Origin: Thermoprotei archaeon
GTDB lineage: Archaea > Thermoproteota > Thermoprotei > Thermoproteales > B15-G16
Direction of reading: 5' to 3'
DNA length: 64,000 bases
Assembly (NCBI GenBank): GCA_003649205.1
Contig: QMRC01000002.1
Location: 208,770 to 272,769 of the forward strand
Numbering within the stretch: position 1 is the first letter of the stretch; each line of letters opens with the position of its first letter. Under the pieces are notes generated by a model. That model worked only from the letters and a program-made list of their open reading frames with translations. It was not told the origin of the DNA and searched no databases. Of this stretch, positions 1 through 8,770 are shown in pieces. A program made the position numbers and the translations under genes.

Positions 1-7
1 TAAGTAT

Positions 8-1732
8 GTGGATAAGTTAATTCCTAGCAATCAGATTATTTTGCTTAATAAGGTTCCGTACCCTGATGTTGCTGATGAGGTTATTGTTGGTGGTAAGGTA
101 GTTGCTCATAGGTTCTTTGATCCAGTTCTCTGGCGGTGGAGACTAAAGCCGGTGTACCATGGAGTAGCTGCTATGGTTAGGGAAAAGGTAGGGTATTACG
201 CGATTGTTAATTTACCTAAGTTAACCCGTGGTTACGAAGTCCATAGAGATAAGATTGTTGAGTGCGAACTACCTCCTTACAGGGGTTCCTTTGTAGCTGT
301 TGAGACTAGTGATGGTAGGTACCAAGCTGTTGCGATTAAGACTAGAGGACAAAGGATCAAGATAGTTAAGGTGTGGCCTAGTAAGGACTACTCCTCACCT
401 GGTAAGTGCTCGAGTATAGATGTTGCTATTGAGGCTAATTACTCTCGATTGAGGAGACTAGAATCTAGGTCATGCATTTTCCTGCAGACACTCAAAGATA
501 AGATGTGGGGTGATAGGCACTTCTTCATATCGTTTTCAGGTGGTAAGGACAGTTTAGTTGCTCTACATCTCGCTGTCAAGGTACTTGATCTCAGGGATGT
601 AGTGTTTAATGATACAGGTCTTGAGTTACCTGAGACTCTAAGTAATGTAGATGAGGTGGCTAAGGCATATGGTCTAAGAGTATACCGTACTGAGATTGGT
701 GATAAGTTCTGGAACTTAGTTTCTAGGTACGGCCCCCCAGCAAGAGATTATAGGTGGTGTTGTGAGGTTTGCAAGCTCGCTCCTCTGGTTGATTTGATTA
801 AGAGGGTCTTCCCTGGTAAGAGATTGAGTATTATTGGTCAGAGGAAGCTTGAGTCCTTTAAGAGAGCTTCGAGATCGAGATTGTCCAGGAGTTCCGTTAT
901 TCCTAAGACTCTTGTTGCTGCTCCGATACATGACTGGTGTGCTCTCGATGTTTGGCTCTACATCTTTAGGGAGAAGCTCAATGTGAATAAGGTCTACTTC
1001 CATGGTATTGATCGTGTTGGTTGCTGGATGTGTCCTGCATGTGAGTTAGGTGAGTACGAGATTTTGAAGGAATTACACCCAGAGCTGTGGAGTAGATGGG
1101 AGGAGGTACTCTGTAGATTTGCAACATCAAGAGGCTACCCTGAGGAGTGGGTTAAGTATGGTCTATGGAGATGGAGAAGCTACCCTGGTGATATAAGGAG
1201 AGTACTTCAACTCTGTGATTTTGATGTGTCGAGAGCAAGTGAGGTAGATGTCGTTAGAGCTATGGTGGAGAGCCCACGAGTTATGCATAGTGGTGAAGTT
1301 CTCAGGATTGAGCTAGCTAGGTCGAGCAATGTGAGTAGTGAGCTAGTGTATGAGCTGCTGTATACTTTTAAGGATCTCGAAATTCTGTACAGGGGTGACA
1401 AAGTAGTGGTAAGGTACGGTAATTATAGTGCTTGTATTGAGGTGAGTAGTTGCTACCTGATTGAGATCAGAGGTGTTAGGGATTGGAGTAGTGATCTCGA
1501 GATCTTACTCAAGTACTTACTGTATCCTAATCTTGTACCTCAGCTATGTACTGGGTGCTCTCTCTGTGTAAATCTGTGTGAAACCGGTGCACGCACTGTA
1601 GATACTCTTCATAGAGTAGTTCTTGAGAGATGTAGTCGTTGTGGTTCATGTTCTCGTGTATGTCCTGTATTCAGGTATGTGACTAGTGACTTAGTTAGGT
1701 TTGTGAAGTTGAAGGTACTGGGTATTGTGTAG
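8..1732 (+). CDS. PAPS reductase-family protein fused to a ferredoxin domain
   Basis: The middle of the protein (about residues 170-350) carries the PP-loop SFSGGKDSLVALH followed by DTGLELPETL, the signature of the adenosine-phosphosulfate/PAPS reductase family. Cysteine pairs WCCEVC and CWMCPAC surround the sulfur-transfer part. The last 60 residues hold two ferredoxin-type clusters (CTGCSLCVNLC and CSRCGSCSRVCP), so electrons probably come through bound [4Fe-4S] centres. Archaeal fusions of this type are common, but whether they reduce sulfate esters or perform another sulfur or thiolation reaction is not settled. The start is the GTG at 8; no in-frame stop is visible before it, so the gene might begin left of the window. 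The downstream taw3 gene overlaps or abuts its stop. Confidence 0.85.
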   Translation: MDKLIPSNQIILLNKVPYPDVADEVIVGGKVVAHRFFDPVLWRWRLKPVYHGVAAMVREKVGYYAIVNLPKLTRGYEVHRDKIVECELPPYRGSFVAVETSDGRYQAVAIKTRGQRIKIVKVWPSKDYSSPGKCSSIDVAIEANYSRLRRLESRSCIFLQTLKDKMWGDRHFFISFSGGKDSLVALHLAVKVLDLRDVVFNDTGLELPETLSNVDEVAKAYGLRVYRTEIGDKFWNLVSRYGPPARDYRWCCEVCKLAPLVDLIKRVFPGKRLSIIGQRKLESFKRASRSRLSRSSVIPKTLVAAPIHDWCALDVWLYIFREKLNVNKVYFHGIDRVGCWMCPACELGEYEILKELHPELWSRWEEVLCRFATSRGYPEEWVKYGLWRWRSYPGDIRRVLQLCDFDVSRASEVDVVRAMVESPRVMHSGEVLRIELARSSNVSSELVYELLYTFKDLEILYRGDKVVVRYGNYSACIEVSSCYLIEIRGVRDWSSDLEILLKYLLYPNLVPQLCTGCSLCVNLCETGARTVDTLHRVVLERCSRCGSCSRVCPVFRYVTSDLVRFVKLKVLGIV

Positions 1733-1745
1733 CGGGGGTTTCACC

Positions 1746-2351
1746 TTGCCGTATAGTGCCTGGGCTTTGAGTAAGAAGTACTTTACTAATAGGTTACGTA
1801 ATGAGATGGAGCTAGGTCTAGTGGACCAAGACATAGTGAATTTCCTTCTATACATCAATGAATTGGATGATTTCTACACCACATCTTCCTGTAGTGGTAG
1901 AATAGCTATTGGTACTGGAGAGACTTTGAGCAATAAGAGAGCATTTAAAATAGTTTACAAGTGGCATACTCCCATTAGTACACATGAGCTTGAGGAGGCT
2001 ATTTCTGAATTAGAACCTCAAGGTGTTACTGCTTGGTTACTTGTTAGGCAGCCAATAATTCACATAGCTGTGAAGAGTATGGACTTAGCTCTCAAGGTAC
2101 TTCACATAGCTAGAGAAGCTGGATTTGAGTGCTCAAATATATTGACCATTGATGAGTATAGAGTTGTTGTTGAGGTCGTATCCCAGGAGAGGTTTGATAC
2201 TTTACTCATGAGAGGTGGTAAGTTGCTGTACAGTAGACAGCAGCTTAATCACTTAGTGAACTTAGCTAATGCTGTTCTTGTACGTGGAAAGTCAAAGTTA
2301 AGTAGGTTCGAGCAGATGTTTAGGAAGGTATTTAGGGGAGGTACCTGGTGA
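1746..2351 (+). CDS. taw3: tRNA wybutosine-synthesis methyltransferase-like protein Taw3/TYW3
   Basis: The N-terminal half contains DDFYTTSSCSGRIAIG, the conserved TYW3 motif, and the length (about 200 residues) fits the family. TYW3/Taw3 methylates the tricyclic wyosine base at position 37 of tRNA-Phe. I place the start at TTG 1746, seven bases after a G-rich stretch; an alternative TTG at 1725 would overlap the upstream stop by eight bases. It is the second gene of a compact rightward run (PAPS-reductase, taw3, PUA protein, zinc ribbon) with only a few bases between genes, suggesting one transcript. Confidence 0.8.
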   Translation: MPYSAWALSKKYFTNRLRNEMELGLVDQDIVNFLLYINELDDFYTTSSCSGRIAIGTGETLSNKRAFKIVYKWHTPISTHELEEAISELEPQGVTAWLLVRQPIIHIAVKSMDLALKVLHIAREAGFECSNILTIDEYRVVVEVVSQERFDTLLMRGGKLLYSRQQLNHLVNLANAVLVRGKSKLSRFEQMFRKVFRGGTW

Positions 2352-2355
2352 TTTC

Positions 2356-2871
2356 ATGATAAAGAAGAGGCATGTACTGAGTAAGAGAGATACTAAGAGA
2401 GTTATCGACGTGTTGAGACTAGTCATGGATGTGAGTGAAGATCTAGTTGATTCAGTTATTGAGGTTGCTGAATTGAAGAGTGGTGACAAACTCTACATAG
2501 TTAATGGAAAGCCACTTCTCTATGAGATGAAGATTGAAGGTACCACATATGCTGTACCTACGCTATGGGCACTTGCTAAGTTAGGTGTACGCCATAAGTT
2601 ACCGATAGTAGTTGTCGACATGGGGGCTGTACCACACATATGTAATGGTGCTGACGTGATGAGACCTGGTATTAGAGATATAGTTGGTGAGTTCAAGCGT
2701 GGTGATTTGGTTGTAGTAGTTGATGAGAGGTATGGTAAGCCAATAGCTGTATGTAGGTCACTGTTTGATGCCGATGAAATTAAGTCAATGAAGAGGGGTA
2801 AGGTATTACAGAACATACACTACGTTGGAGATAAGTATTGGGAGGTGTGTAGTGAAGTAGGTAGAGGTTGA
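2356..2871 (+). CDS. PUA-domain RNA-binding protein (archaeal MCT-1/Tma20-like)
   Basis: The protein is about 170 residues long. Its C-terminal part (about 75-155) reads as a PUA domain: VVVDMGAVPHICNGADVMRPGI followed by a hydrophobic strand and DERYGKPIAVCRS. The N-terminal part resembles the MCT-1/Tma20 pre-PUA domain found in archaeal single-gene homologues. PUA domains bind structured RNA; the eukaryotic relatives act on ribosomes and tRNA. Four bases separate it from taw3, so it is likely co-transcribed with the tRNA-modification gene. The exact substrate is unknown. Confidence 0.8.
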   Translation: MIKKRHVLSKRDTKRVIDVLRLVMDVSEDLVDSVIEVAELKSGDKLYIVNGKPLLYEMKIEGTTYAVPTLWALAKLGVRHKLPIVVVDMGAVPHICNGADVMRPGIRDIVGEFKRGDLVVVVDERYGKPIAVCRSLFDADEIKSMKRGKVLQNIHYVGDKYWEVCSEVGRG

Positions 2872-2882
2872 GGTAGAGATCA

Positions 2883-3062
2883 TTGAGCTGGATTGCAGGA
2901 GAACAGTTCTCGTGTCCTTACTGTGGCTCAAAGAACTTCAGAATAGTTAAGGTATTGTTTCAAAGCGATGAGAGTAGACTTTACGCATGTACCTGCAATG
3001 ATTGCGGTAAGGTATTCTTACTCCATAGTGATAGACATCGCTCAGCGGTCTCCAAGCTCTAG
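2883..3062 (+). CDS. 59-residue zinc-ribbon protein
   Basis: This short frame reads MSWIAGEQFSCPYCG and then about 20 residues later CTCNDC, giving two cysteine pairs spaced as in a TFIIS/RPB9-type zinc ribbon. It starts with TTG at 2883, preceded eight bases upstream by GAGGT, and ends with TAG at 3060-3062. It follows the PUA gene by 11 bases, so it fits as the last gene of that operon. Function is unknown; the fold suggests nucleic-acid or RNA-polymerase contact. Confidence 0.6.
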   Translation: MSWIAGEQFSCPYCGSKNFRIVKVLFQSDESRLYACTCNDCGKVFLLHSDRHRSAVSKL

Positions 3063-3122
3063 TACATAAGTCCGGTAAAATAGAGCAAGATATTTTAAGG
3101 GATTGAGGTTAAGGGATAAGGG

Positions 3123-3132
3123 TTTATATAAG
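3123..3132 (+). promoter_or_regulatory. TATA box of radA
   Basis: TTTATATAAG lies about 35-45 bases upstream of the radA ATG in an otherwise gene-free stretch, matching the archaeal TATA consensus. A GGTGAG ribosome site follows at 3158-3163, four bases before the start codon. Confidence 0.6.
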
Positions 3133-3166
3133 TTAATTAGTAGGTTAGTGTTGGGTTGGTGAGATT

Positions 3167-4216
3167 ATGACTAGGAGGAGAAGGAGTAGTACAGCAACAA
3201 GTACAACGGAGACGAGTACTGCAGTTACTGCAACTATTAGACCAACAACAGGGGCGGTCACCATAATGGAGATTGATGATAGCAAGTACCAGTTAGAGGA
3301 CATTGACGGTGTTGGTAAGGTAACTGCCCAGAAGCTTAGAGATGCAGGTTATACAACTGTTAGAGACGTAGCATTTGCATCTGTGAGAGAGCTAGCTGAG
3401 GTCATTGGCTCAGAGGAGAGAGCTAAAACAATAATCCTCAATGCACAGAGGTTGCTAGGTATAAAGCCATTTATGACAGCGCTGGAGTACTACCAGAGAA
3501 GGCAAGCAGTTAGGTACATCTCAACAGGATGTAGAGCGCTAGATGAACTTCTGGGAGGTGGTATTGAAACTAGAGCAATAACGGAGTTTGTAGGTGAGTT
3601 CGGTGCTGGTAAGACACAGATATGTCACCAGCTGTGTGTCATGGTTCAGTTACCACCTGAGAAGGGTGGGTTAGCAGGTAAGGCACTGTACATCGATACA
3701 GAGGGTACGTTTAGACCTGAGAGGATCATGCAGATCGCTAAGTACAGAGGCCTCGACCCTGAGGAGGCTCTAAAGAACATAATCTACGCTAGAGCATACA
3801 ACAGCGATCACCAGATAATGATAGTTGATGAGGCTAAGAAGATCATTAGACAAGAGAACATTAGGTTGATAGTTGTAGACAGCTTGGTAGCACACTTCAG
3901 AGCTGAGTACCCAGGTAGAGAGAACCTAGCTGCTAGACAGCAAAAGTTAAATCAGCACATTAGCCAGTTATTGAAGATAGCCGATATATACAATGTAGCT
4001 GTGGTTGTAACGAATCAAGTTATTGCTCAACCAGATGTGTTCTTTGGTAATCCACTAAAACCTGCAGGAGGTAACGTAGTAGCTCACGGATGTACATACA
4101 GGATATGGTTGAGAAAGGGTAAGGAGAACATCAGAATAGCTAAGGTGTTCGATAGTCCATACCATCCAGAGAAGGAGGTTACCTTCAGAATAACTGAAGA
4201 GGGTATAGTAGACTAG
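3167..4216 (+). CDS. radA: DNA repair and recombination protein RadA
   Basis: RadA is the archaeal Rad51/RecA homologue that forms filaments on single-stranded DNA and drives strand exchange. Visible parts in order: a Ser/Thr-rich tail (1-35), a helix-hairpin-helix domain with IDGVGKVTAQKLRDAGY (about 46-62), the FMTA polymerisation motif (about 102-105), Walker A GEFGAGKTQ (about 143-151), and a Walker B strand LIVVDSLVAHF. Loop L2 region VAVVVTNQVIAQPD is present. Length 349 fits; the threonine/serine tail is somewhat longer than usual. It has its own TATA promoter and is followed by a gap holding a C/D guide RNA. Confidence 0.98.
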   Translation: MTRRRRSSTATSTTETSTAVTATIRPTTGAVTIMEIDDSKYQLEDIDGVGKVTAQKLRDAGYTTVRDVAFASVRELAEVIGSEERAKTIILNAQRLLGIKPFMTALEYYQRRQAVRYISTGCRALDELLGGGIETRAITEFVGEFGAGKTQICHQLCVMVQLPPEKGGLAGKALYIDTEGTFRPERIMQIAKYRGLDPEEALKNIIYARAYNSDHQIMIVDEAKKIIRQENIRLIVVDSLVAHFRAEYPGRENLAARQQKLNQHISQLLKIADIYNVAVVVTNQVIAQPDVFFGNPLKPAGGNVVAHGCTYRIWLRKGKENIRIAKVFDSPYHPEKEVTFRITEEGIVD

Positions 4217-4294
4217 AACTAGACTAGCTATTCAGCACCAATCTCGTCATTGCGCTTACTACTTGTGTAAAATTATTCATAGTTATTCCCGATG

Positions 4295-4344
4295 GTGATG
4301 AACCCACCCTTGACTGTACTCATGATGAAACTGTCTCACACTGA
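4295..4344 (+). ncRNA. box C/D guide sRNA
   Basis: The architecture is regular: C box GTGATGA (4295-4301), 12-nt spacer, D' box CTGT (4314-4317), 4-nt gap, C' box ATGATGA (4322-4328), 12-nt spacer, D box CTGA (4341-4344). Two 12-nt spacers between perfect boxes is the standard archaeal dual-guide form. The second guide, AACTGTCTCACA, is complementary to GUGAGACAGUU, which I recall as a universally conserved 23S rRNA stretch upstream of the sarcin-ricin loop. It lies in the gap between radA and the next gene. Confidence 0.85.
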
Positions 4345-4432
4345 TTTCAATTAGCAATAGTTACCTTATGAAACTTATCTACACGCTAGACTTTAATTCA
4401 GCTCCTCTACAAACTATTTTCGGGACTACTAA

Positions 4433-4873
4433 ATGACTTCCCGTGATCTAGTGATATTTCGTAGTGTTGATGAGTTGGTACAGTACATTAACTCTAAAAT
4501 TGAGGAAATTAGTAAGAAGGTTGAGGAATACAGTAAATTAGCTGAAGAAGTCAAGTCATTTGCTGAGTACGCAAAGACTTTGAGAGAATTTCTTGAGAAA
4601 GCTCTCGGTAAGGAAGTTAAGTTCACAAGTGAGTTAGAGGTCATGGGATTTAGATTAGTTGTAGATGCGAGACCCATAGATGAGTATGAAGTTCTATCTG
4701 ATGTACTAAACTCATTGACAGAGAGAATGAAGGTACTGATAAGGTTTAGAGAAGCTATTCTACCGCTCCTCGAAAAGCTGAGGGAGAGTGGTAGGAAGTT
4801 TCTTGTTTACTTAGTTCTCGAAAATGAGGTTCCAGTAAAGTTACTAATTAAGGAAACGGAGATTAGGACTTAG
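4433..4873 (+). CDS. conserved coiled-coil hypothetical protein
   Basis: The 146-residue product is rich in Glu and Lys, with a heptad-like helical segment (about 15-60: IEEISKKVEEYSKLAEEV and following) and a second helix near 90-125. No catalytic motif is recognisable. The ATG at 4433 lies about 36 bases downstream of TTTAAT (4392-4397), so the message may be leaderless or nearly so. The adenylate kinase gene starts a few bases after its stop, indicating an operon. Function unknown. Confidence 0.7.
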   Translation: MTSRDLVIFRSVDELVQYINSKIEEISKKVEEYSKLAEEVKSFAEYAKTLREFLEKALGKEVKFTSELEVMGFRLVVDARPIDEYEVLSDVLNSLTERMKVLIRFREAILPLLEKLRESGRKFLVYLVLENEVPVKLLIKETEIRT

Positions 4874-4889
4874 ACTGGTGAGGAATAGC

Positions 4890-5537
4890 ATGGTTCGAGT
4901 AGTTGTTCTAGCTGTTCCGGGGGGCGGAAAGTCTACAACGTTGCAATTACTTCAGAAACTAAGACCTGAAGTAAAGGTAGTTAATTTCGGAGATGTGATG
5001 TTTGAAGTAGCAAAGAGAGTCTATGGTGTACGTGATAGGGATGAGATGAGAAAGAAATTAACGCTAAATGACTATAGGAGGCTTCAGGAGCTAGCAGCCG
5101 AAGAGATAGGAAGGATTAGTGGTGTAGTGCTGATTGATACTCATGCAGCTATAAAGACACCCTATGGTTACTACCCAGGCATTCCAGAGAGAGTTATTAA
5201 GTTAATGAAACCCGATGCTATAGTGCTTCTCGAGTTCGATCCTGAGATTGTTCTTGAGAGGAGATTGAAGGATTTGGAAAGAGGTAGTGAGGTAACTGAA
5301 GTAGGGACAATTAGGCAATTGAGGAAGAGGGATATAGAGTCTCTAGATGATATTGAACAGCATCAAGAGATAGCTAAGTACTTTGCAGCCGCGGCATCCG
5401 TGATAGCAAGTTGCCCACTATACATAGTTAACCTAAGAGGTGTTAAGCAGAATATGCCTTTTGATCATGCTCTCATAGCAGCTAAGCTACTTTCTGATCT
5501 GCTTACTCACCTCATGGGAGGTAGGGGGAATGAGTAA
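4890..5537 (+). CDS. adkA: archaeal-type adenylate kinase
   Basis: The protein starts VRVVVLAVPGGGKST, a P-loop, and contains NFGDVMFEVAKRVYG and IDTHAAIKTPYGYYPGIP, typical of the archaeal AdkA family. It interconverts ATP, ADP and AMP. I chose the ATG at 4890 because GGTGAGG (4877-4883) sits six bases upstream; a GTG at 4878 would add four residues and consume that site. Length about 215 residues is normal. The 3' end overlaps the next gene by eight bases. Confidence 0.85.
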   Translation: MVRVVVLAVPGGGKSTTLQLLQKLRPEVKVVNFGDVMFEVAKRVYGVRDRDEMRKKLTLNDYRRLQELAAEEIGRISGVVLIDTHAAIKTPYGYYPGIPERVIKLMKPDAIVLLEFDPEIVLERRLKDLERGSEVTEVGTIRQLRKRDIESLDDIEQHQEIAKYFAAAASVIASCPLYIVNLRGVKQNMPFDHALIAAKLLSDLLTHLMGGRGNE

Positions 5538-5769
5538 GTTAGTTGAGTCCTATATATTAATACTGGTTGAGACAGGTAAAGAGTATGAGGTAGCTGAAGA
5601 AATTAAGAGAATTAAAGGCGTTGAAGATGTGCTGATTACGTATGGCATTTACGATATCGTCGTGAAGGTGGAGACAGAAAGCTTAGAGAAGCTAAATGAA
5701 ATAGTTACGAGAATAAGAAGGATTCCCGGTGTCCGACAGACAACAACACTTGTTGGTGTTGGCGTTTAA
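5530..5769 (+). CDS. stand-alone Lrp/AsnC ligand-binding (RAM) domain protein
   Basis: The 79 residues form a single alpha-beta domain (YILILVETGKEYEVAEEI, IKGVEDVLITYGIYDIVVKVE), matching the effector-binding half of Lrp/AsnC regulators without the DNA-binding helix-turn-helix. Such domains bind amino acids and assemble into octamers or decamers. It overlaps the adenylate kinase gene by eight bases, so translation is probably coupled. Partner and ligand are unknown. Confidence 0.8.
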   Translation: MSKLVESYILILVETGKEYEVAEEIKRIKGVEDVLITYGIYDIVVKVETESLEKLNEIVTRIRRIPGVRQTTTLVGVGV

Positions 5770-5794
5770 AATACTCCATTTTATGTATGTAAAG

Positions 5795-5810
5795 TACCCC
5801 AGTAGGGGTA
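5795..5810. repeat. short perfect inverted repeat after the adkA operon
   Basis: TACCCC-AGTA-GGGGTA forms a six-base-pair stem with a four-base loop 25 bases after the stop of the RAM-domain gene. It could be a 3'-end structure or a factor-binding palindrome; archaeal terminators are usually T-rich rather than stem-dependent, so the role is open. Confidence 0.35.
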
Positions 5811-5928
5811 ACATTTAAAAGAATGAGTAACCTCTTGACATGATGGTAGGATATGTTAGTAGGTTACATGTTATTTCCTTACATCTTTACAACAGTGAAA
5901 ACAGTTAAATACTGATCACTTTGCCAAC

Positions 5929-5935
5929 TTATATC
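5929..5935 (+). promoter_or_regulatory. TATA box of the cPGS-like gene
   Basis: TTATATC lies about 31-37 bases upstream of the ATG at 5966, the distance expected for a transcript starting only a few bases before the start codon. Confidence 0.45.
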
Positions 5936-5965
5936 AAGAGATAGTTGTCATGTGGTCGATATAGT

Positions 5966-7339
5966 ATGAGTGGCGAGGGTCAAAATGTTGCAAAGAGAAG
6001 CGAGAAGAAGAGGAAGCGAGTAATAATAATGGGTGCTGGTGGTAGAGATTTTCACAACTTCAATGTATACTTCAGGAACAATCCTGAGTACGAGGTTGTT
6101 GCCTTTACGGCAGCGCAAATACCTGGAATAGAGGGAAGAGTTTACCCTCCCGAACTCGCTGGGCCACTGTACCCAAATGGAATACCAATATACTCGGAAG
6201 AGAAGCTACCTGAACTAGTTAGGAAGTATGATGTCGATGAGGTAATACTGGCCTACTCAGACCTAACGTTTAAGGAGGTTATGGAAAAAGCTTCGCGAGT
6301 TCTAGCACTTGGTGCTGATTTCAAGTTGCTCGGTGTCAAGAGTACTATGCTCAAGTCTAGTAAACCGGTCATAGCTGTTTGCGCAACAAGAACAGGTGCT
6401 GGTAAGAGTACAACATCCAGAAAGATAATCAGGTACTTACTTGAGCTAGGTGTCAACCCTGTTGTCATACGACACCCAATGGCGTATGGTGATTTGAGGA
6501 AGAAGATCATTATGAGAATAACGGATTACTCAGATCTGGATCGCTATGGTTGTACTATTGAGGAGAGAGAAGAGTTTGAACAGTACATCGAGCTTGGTAT
6601 TACAATCTATGCTGGTGTTGACTACGAGAAGGTACTGAAGGAAGCGGAGAAGGAAGGAGATGTGATTCTATGGGATGGCGGAAATAATGACTTCCCATTC
6701 ATCGAGCCCGACCTCTGGATAACCGTTGTCGATCCTCTAAGACCGGGCCAAGAAGTTGAGTCTTATCCAGGTGCTGTAAACGTCATACTTGCACATGTCA
6801 TAGTTGTAAACAAGGTCAATACTGCTCCGAAGGAGAATATTAACAAGGTAATAGAAAATGTACGAAGGGTAAATCCAGGAGCGAAGATAGTACTTGCTGA
6901 GTCAAGGATAATTGTTGATCATCCAGAACTGATTAAAGGTAAGAGAGTAGTTGTAGTAGAGGACTTTCCCTCAGTAACACATGGTTGTCTAAGCTATGGT
7001 GCTGGCTACATAGCCGCTACCCAGTACGGTGCCGCAGAAGTAGTTGACCCCAAACCATACGCTACAGGTCTTCTAAAGAAAATCTACGAGCAATATCCTC
7101 AGATGGGACCTGTAGTCCCATCACTAGGTTACGGTGAAGAGCATATGAGAGAATTGGAAGAACTACTGAATAGAATTCCCTGTGACACAATAATCCTAGG
7201 TACTCCCTCAAACATAGCCAGGTACCTAAAACTCAATAAACCTGTAGTTAGAGTCAAGTGCGAATTACATGAGTTGAGCGAACCAACATTGAGAGCAATA
7301 ATTGAGGACTTCATTAGTAAAGTACGGAGAAATTCTTAA
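5966..7339 (+). CDS. cyclic 2,3-diphosphoglycerate synthetase-like P-loop protein (COG2403 type)
   Basis: After a basic N-terminus comes a Rossmann-like part (VIIMGAGGRDFHNFNVYFRN) and then a second nucleotide domain with Walker A CATRTGAGKST (about 145-155). The combination and the length of about 457 residues match the archaeal family annotated as cyclic 2,3-diphosphoglycerate synthetase or predicted GTPase. In methanogens cDPG is a thermoprotectant; the activity in crenarchaea is less certain. The ATG at 5966 fits the TATA distance; a TTG at 5945 would extend the protein by seven residues. The ADP-dependent kinase gene follows after nine bases, linking it to glycolytic metabolism. Confidence 0.7.
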   Translation: MSGEGQNVAKRSEKKRKRVIIMGAGGRDFHNFNVYFRNNPEYEVVAFTAAQIPGIEGRVYPPELAGPLYPNGIPIYSEEKLPELVRKYDVDEVILAYSDLTFKEVMEKASRVLALGADFKLLGVKSTMLKSSKPVIAVCATRTGAGKSTTSRKIIRYLLELGVNPVVIRHPMAYGDLRKKIIMRITDYSDLDRYGCTIEEREEFEQYIELGITIYAGVDYEKVLKEAEKEGDVILWDGGNNDFPFIEPDLWITVVDPLRPGQEVESYPGAVNVILAHVIVVNKVNTAPKENINKVIENVRRVNPGAKIVLAESRIIVDHPELIKGKRVVVVEDFPSVTHGCLSYGAGYIAATQYGAAEVVDPKPYATGLLKKIYEQYPQMGPVVPSLGYGEEHMRELEELLNRIPCDTIILGTPSNIARYLKLNKPVVRVKCELHELSEPTLRAIIEDFISKVRRNS

Positions 7340-7348
7340 GTTAAGTTC

Positions 7349-8770
7349 GTGGTCTTCTCTAGGTACCAGATGTTTACGACATTTCATGAACTAGCAGATT
7401 GTGTAGAGGATGCTGTATGGCGTTTAAAGGGGAGAACTCTTGCTGTTTTCTTCAATCTCTGTCTAGATTCAATACATAGAGTTTCAGAGGATACCCTACG
7501 TAATTTAGAGCTGAGTTCTATTGAAAATAGATGTGGTAGTGTAGATGAGGTTGTGTCTACAGCGCATGAAGTAGTTAAGCGAGGTGTTGTGGAGTCGCTA
7601 ACGGATATCACATACTGCCTCCTTTACTCTATTGTGTTGGGTAGGAGTTTCGAAGTTATCTTACCGGATCCAACTATGAGTAAAATGCTGAGTGAGAAAG
7701 TGAGTAACTATACACTTTCTCTAGGTGGTGTATGCGGATTAGCATCTCTCACCCTACCTAGGCTCGGTTGTAGAGTAATTCTACCAGTAACAACTCCTAA
7801 TCCTACGGTAGTGAACTATTTGAAACATAGTAGCTTAGTTGAAGTTCTCTACTATGAGGATATACTCCATACAGTAGCTAGTGAAGTTGCTCCGTACTTT
7901 CTACATTGGGTCTTTGAGATAGAGACAGGTCTCAAGGTGAGGTTTAAATCATCAATAATAGTGAGTAGAGAATGCTGTAGGTTTATTGCGTCATGTGATT
8001 ACATGACACTTAATTTTCCACTAAATGTGGTGAGCAAATTTGTGAATTACCTCTTTGAAAGACGGGGCCTCGACGCTACCGTTGTTTCTGGATTTCAAGT
8101 ACTTAATAGAGCACTCGATCCAGAGGTCATGAGTAAGCTACGTACTCTACTCAAGCTAATTACTGATTTCTCTCACTCATCTAGATCACATATACATATT
8201 GAGCTAGCTTACTGTAGCGACTTCGAGGTGCTTAAGTATGTAGTGAAAGCATTACCAGATATCGTGTGTGGTATCGGATTTAATGAAGAGGAGTTATCTG
8301 AGGTAGCTAAGTGTATCGGACTCAATTATGGTCAGGACTTCACTACAATGCTGATTGATGTTGCAAGTTCTTTTCTCGAGGGTAACGTACTATATGTCAC
8401 GGTTCACTCACCACACTTTGTGATTTCGGTATCGAGGAGTAAAGAACTAGCTAAATACCTCACTACAGCGGCGGCAGTAGGTAACTTCGGAGTTGCTCTC
8501 CTCAATAAACCTGGTAACCCAAGTGAAGTTCTTACCTATTGTTATAACAAGGGTTCTTACTATATCGAGAAGTTGCGCAGTGTAGTTGAAGGTCTACGTA
8601 GATTAGGTTTCTCGCACATAGGCTCCGGTATCTGGGTAAAGGGAGACACCTACGTATCTACGTACCTCTGCATGAATGTACCACTTGGAAGAAGTGTTGG
8701 TAGAGGTGATACATTTGCCGTCTTTGAGGCAATTGCTTTAAGTGAGCTACTGCATGGAAGTCGTAGGTGA
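7349..8770 (+). CDS. ADP-dependent sugar kinase (phosphofructokinase/glucokinase family)
   Basis: The C-terminal motif SVGRGDTFAVFEAIALSELL matches the catalytic GxGD segment of ADP-dependent kinases, and the segment HIHIELAYCSDFEVLKYVV followed by GIGFNEEEL matches the family's substrate and metal region. Length 473 is usual. The enzyme would phosphorylate fructose-6-phosphate or glucose with ADP in a modified Embden-Meyerhof pathway; which sugar is used cannot be read here. Start is GTG 7349, with ATG 7370 as an alternative. Its TGA stop (8768-8770) lies inside the C box of a downstream guide RNA. Confidence 0.75.
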   Translation: MVFSRYQMFTTFHELADCVEDAVWRLKGRTLAVFFNLCLDSIHRVSEDTLRNLELSSIENRCGSVDEVVSTAHEVVKRGVVESLTDITYCLLYSIVLGRSFEVILPDPTMSKMLSEKVSNYTLSLGGVCGLASLTLPRLGCRVILPVTTPNPTVVNYLKHSSLVEVLYYEDILHTVASEVAPYFLHWVFEIETGLKVRFKSSIIVSRECCRFIASCDYMTLNFPLNVVSKFVNYLFERRGLDATVVSGFQVLNRALDPEVMSKLRTLLKLITDFSHSSRSHIHIELAYCSDFEVLKYVVKALPDIVCGIGFNEEELSEVAKCIGLNYGQDFTTMLIDVASSFLEGNVLYVTVHSPHFVISVSRSKELAKYLTTAAAVGNFGVALLNKPGNPSEVLTYCYNKGSYYIEKLRSVVEGLRRLGFSHIGSGIWVKGDTYVSTYLCMNVPLGRSVGRGDTFAVFEAIALSELLHGSRR

